From the NCBI GenBank assembly GCA_003556865.1, contig PWQF01000122.1:1-6605 (forward strand): a stretch of 6,605 nucleotides of DNA. Direction: 5' to 3'. A program made the translations under genes and the position numbers. The stretch comes from Elusimicrobiota bacterium. Lineage in GTDB: Bacteria; CG03; SLGR01; PWQF01. Positions 5,772 to 6,605 of the stretch are shown piece by piece (positions within the stretch are counted from its first letter, which is position 1; every line of letters starts with the position of its first letter). The notes under the pieces were generated by a model that made no database searches, was not told where the DNA came from, and worked only from the letters and a program-made list of their open reading frames with translations.

Positions 5772-6605
5772 ATGAAAAAATCCCTTTACCTGACGGTTGC
5801 CCTTCTCTCCTCTGCCCTTATTTCATACCAGGTCATATTAATGCAGGTGCTTTCCATTGTTCAGTGGCACCATTTTGCCTATATGATAATCTCAGCAGCC
5901 CTGCTGGGTTTCGGAGCCAGCGGGACCATTCTGGCCCTTCTTAAAAAGAAAAATTTCCTTAAAAAGCAGGGCCTAATATTTTATCTTCTTATTTTTACCG
6001 CACTCTCCATAAACGCTTCCATCCCCCTTCTCAGCCTGGAGGTTTTCAGCTTTGACAGCTACCTGGTATTCAGCAGCCTTAGCCATCTTTTAAAATTAAG
6101 TTTAACTTACACCGTATTTTTTATCCCTTTCCTCTCCGGCGCTTTTATCATAGCCCTGCTTCTTACCAGGCATTCAAATCTGACGGGAAAAATTTATTTT
6201 TCCAACCTTTTAGGCTCTGCCGCCGGAGCTGTTATTCCCCTGGCCCTTATAAGCAGCCTGGACCCCCGGGCCCTTATTCCCGCTCTTTCCCTCATACCAC
6301 TCCTGACCTGCCTGACCGCTCTCCCCCGAACGGGAAAAAAGTGGCCCTTAATTATTTTCAGCGCTGCCGCCCTGGGATCCCTGGCCCTGCTCTTAAATCC
6401 CCCTTCTTTCCATATATCCCAGTACAAGGGCATAAATTATGCCCTTAACCCTCCCGGGGCAAGGATTATAGACCAGAAAAAAAGTATTCACGGCTGGCTC
6501 CAGTTTGTAAAGAGCCCGGGCCGCCGATTTGCCCCTGGACTCAGCCTGAATTATAAAGGTTCTGTCCCGGAAGCAAATATGATGTTTTTAAACGGGGAAG
6601 AATTG
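5772..6605 (+). CDS. Membrane protein with spermidine-synthase-like domain, 3' end missing
   Basis: This open frame starts at ATG 5772 and runs 278 codons off the window end without a stop. Residues 1-210 hold about seven hydrophobic helices (near 5-27, 36-57, 66-88, 107-131, 141-161, 166-184 and 191-208), including SIVQWHHFAYMIISAALLG (28-46) followed by GASG and a Gly-rich helix YFSNLLGSAAGA (142-153). After the last helix comes a soluble part: QYKGINYALNPPGARIIDQK (217-236) and APGLSLNY (254-261). This resembles the beta-hairpin that opens polyamine aminopropyltransferases (SpeE) in membrane-fused relatives; the nucleotide-binding fold itself would lie beyond 6605. It lies 9 bp after pcm with no promoter between, so the two form an operon. 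The ribosome site is poor (AGGGA at 5754-5758, 13 bases away). True spermidine synthase activity is uncertain, as many of these membrane forms are uncharacterised. Confidence 0.8.
   Translation, partial: MKKSLYLTVALLSSALISYQVILMQVLSIVQWHHFAYMIISAALLGFGASGTILALLKKKNFLKKQGLIFYLLIFTALSINASIPLLSLEVFSFDSYLVFSSLSHLLKLSLTYTVFFIPFLSGAFIIALLLTRHSNLTGKIYFSNLLGSAAGAVIPLALISSLDPRALIPALSLIPLLTCLTALPRTGKKWPLIIFSAAALGSLALLLNPPSFHISQYKGINYALNPPGARIIDQKKSIHGWLQFVKSPGRRFAPGLSLNYKGSVPEANMMFLNGEEL

Noticed and set aside
6194..6433. Minus-strand open frame of 79 codons near the window end.
   Set aside because: It is antisense to the membrane part of the SpeE-like gene, Arg/Ala-rich and without family features.

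Overview
This window is ordinary-looking bacterial chromosome: dense, near-balanced base composition, AAGGAG-type ribosome binding sites and good sigma-70-like promoters (one TTGACA and two extended -10 boxes among them). Genes change strand often, and both convergent pairs meet with almost no space. The phylum cannot be fixed from the sequence. A true glutaminyl-tRNA synthetase, an archaeal-style (DacZ-like) diadenylate cyclase end and a membrane-anchored spermidine-synthase-like protein point to a Gram-negative or deep-branching lineage such as Desulfobacterota, Elusimicrobiota or Omnitrophota. This is a weak inference. I see no mobile element, phage gene, tRNA, rRNA or CRISPR array.

Layout. 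(1) 1-607, plus strand: the 3' end of a diadenylate cyclase-domain gene, overlapped by 4 bp by a small zincin-type metallopeptidase. (2) 612-1367, minus strand: a ZIP-family metal transporter, with its own strong promoter in a 205-bp divergent intergenic region. (3) 1573-2394, plus strand: a two-gene unit of a small single-helix membrane protein directly abutting a nitroreductase-family flavoprotein. (4) 2391-4067, minus strand: glnS, whose stop codon overlaps that of the nitroreductase gene. (5) 4184-4921, plus strand: a TSUP (TauE/SafE-like) membrane permease. (6) 4986-6605, plus strand: a protein-L-isoaspartate methyltransferase with an N-terminal export signal, then, 9 bp later, a polytopic membrane protein leading into a spermidine-synthase-like domain and cut by the window end.

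How the genes fit together. The window is a patchwork of small transcription units rather than one pathway. The first pair links c-di-AMP synthesis with a small protease. glnS shows that Gln-tRNA is made directly. The most unusual part is the last operon: an isoaspartate repair enzyme that appears to be exported or membrane-anchored, next to a membrane-bound relative of another enzyme class that uses SAM-type cofactors. Whether either enzyme works outside the cytoplasm is the main open question here.
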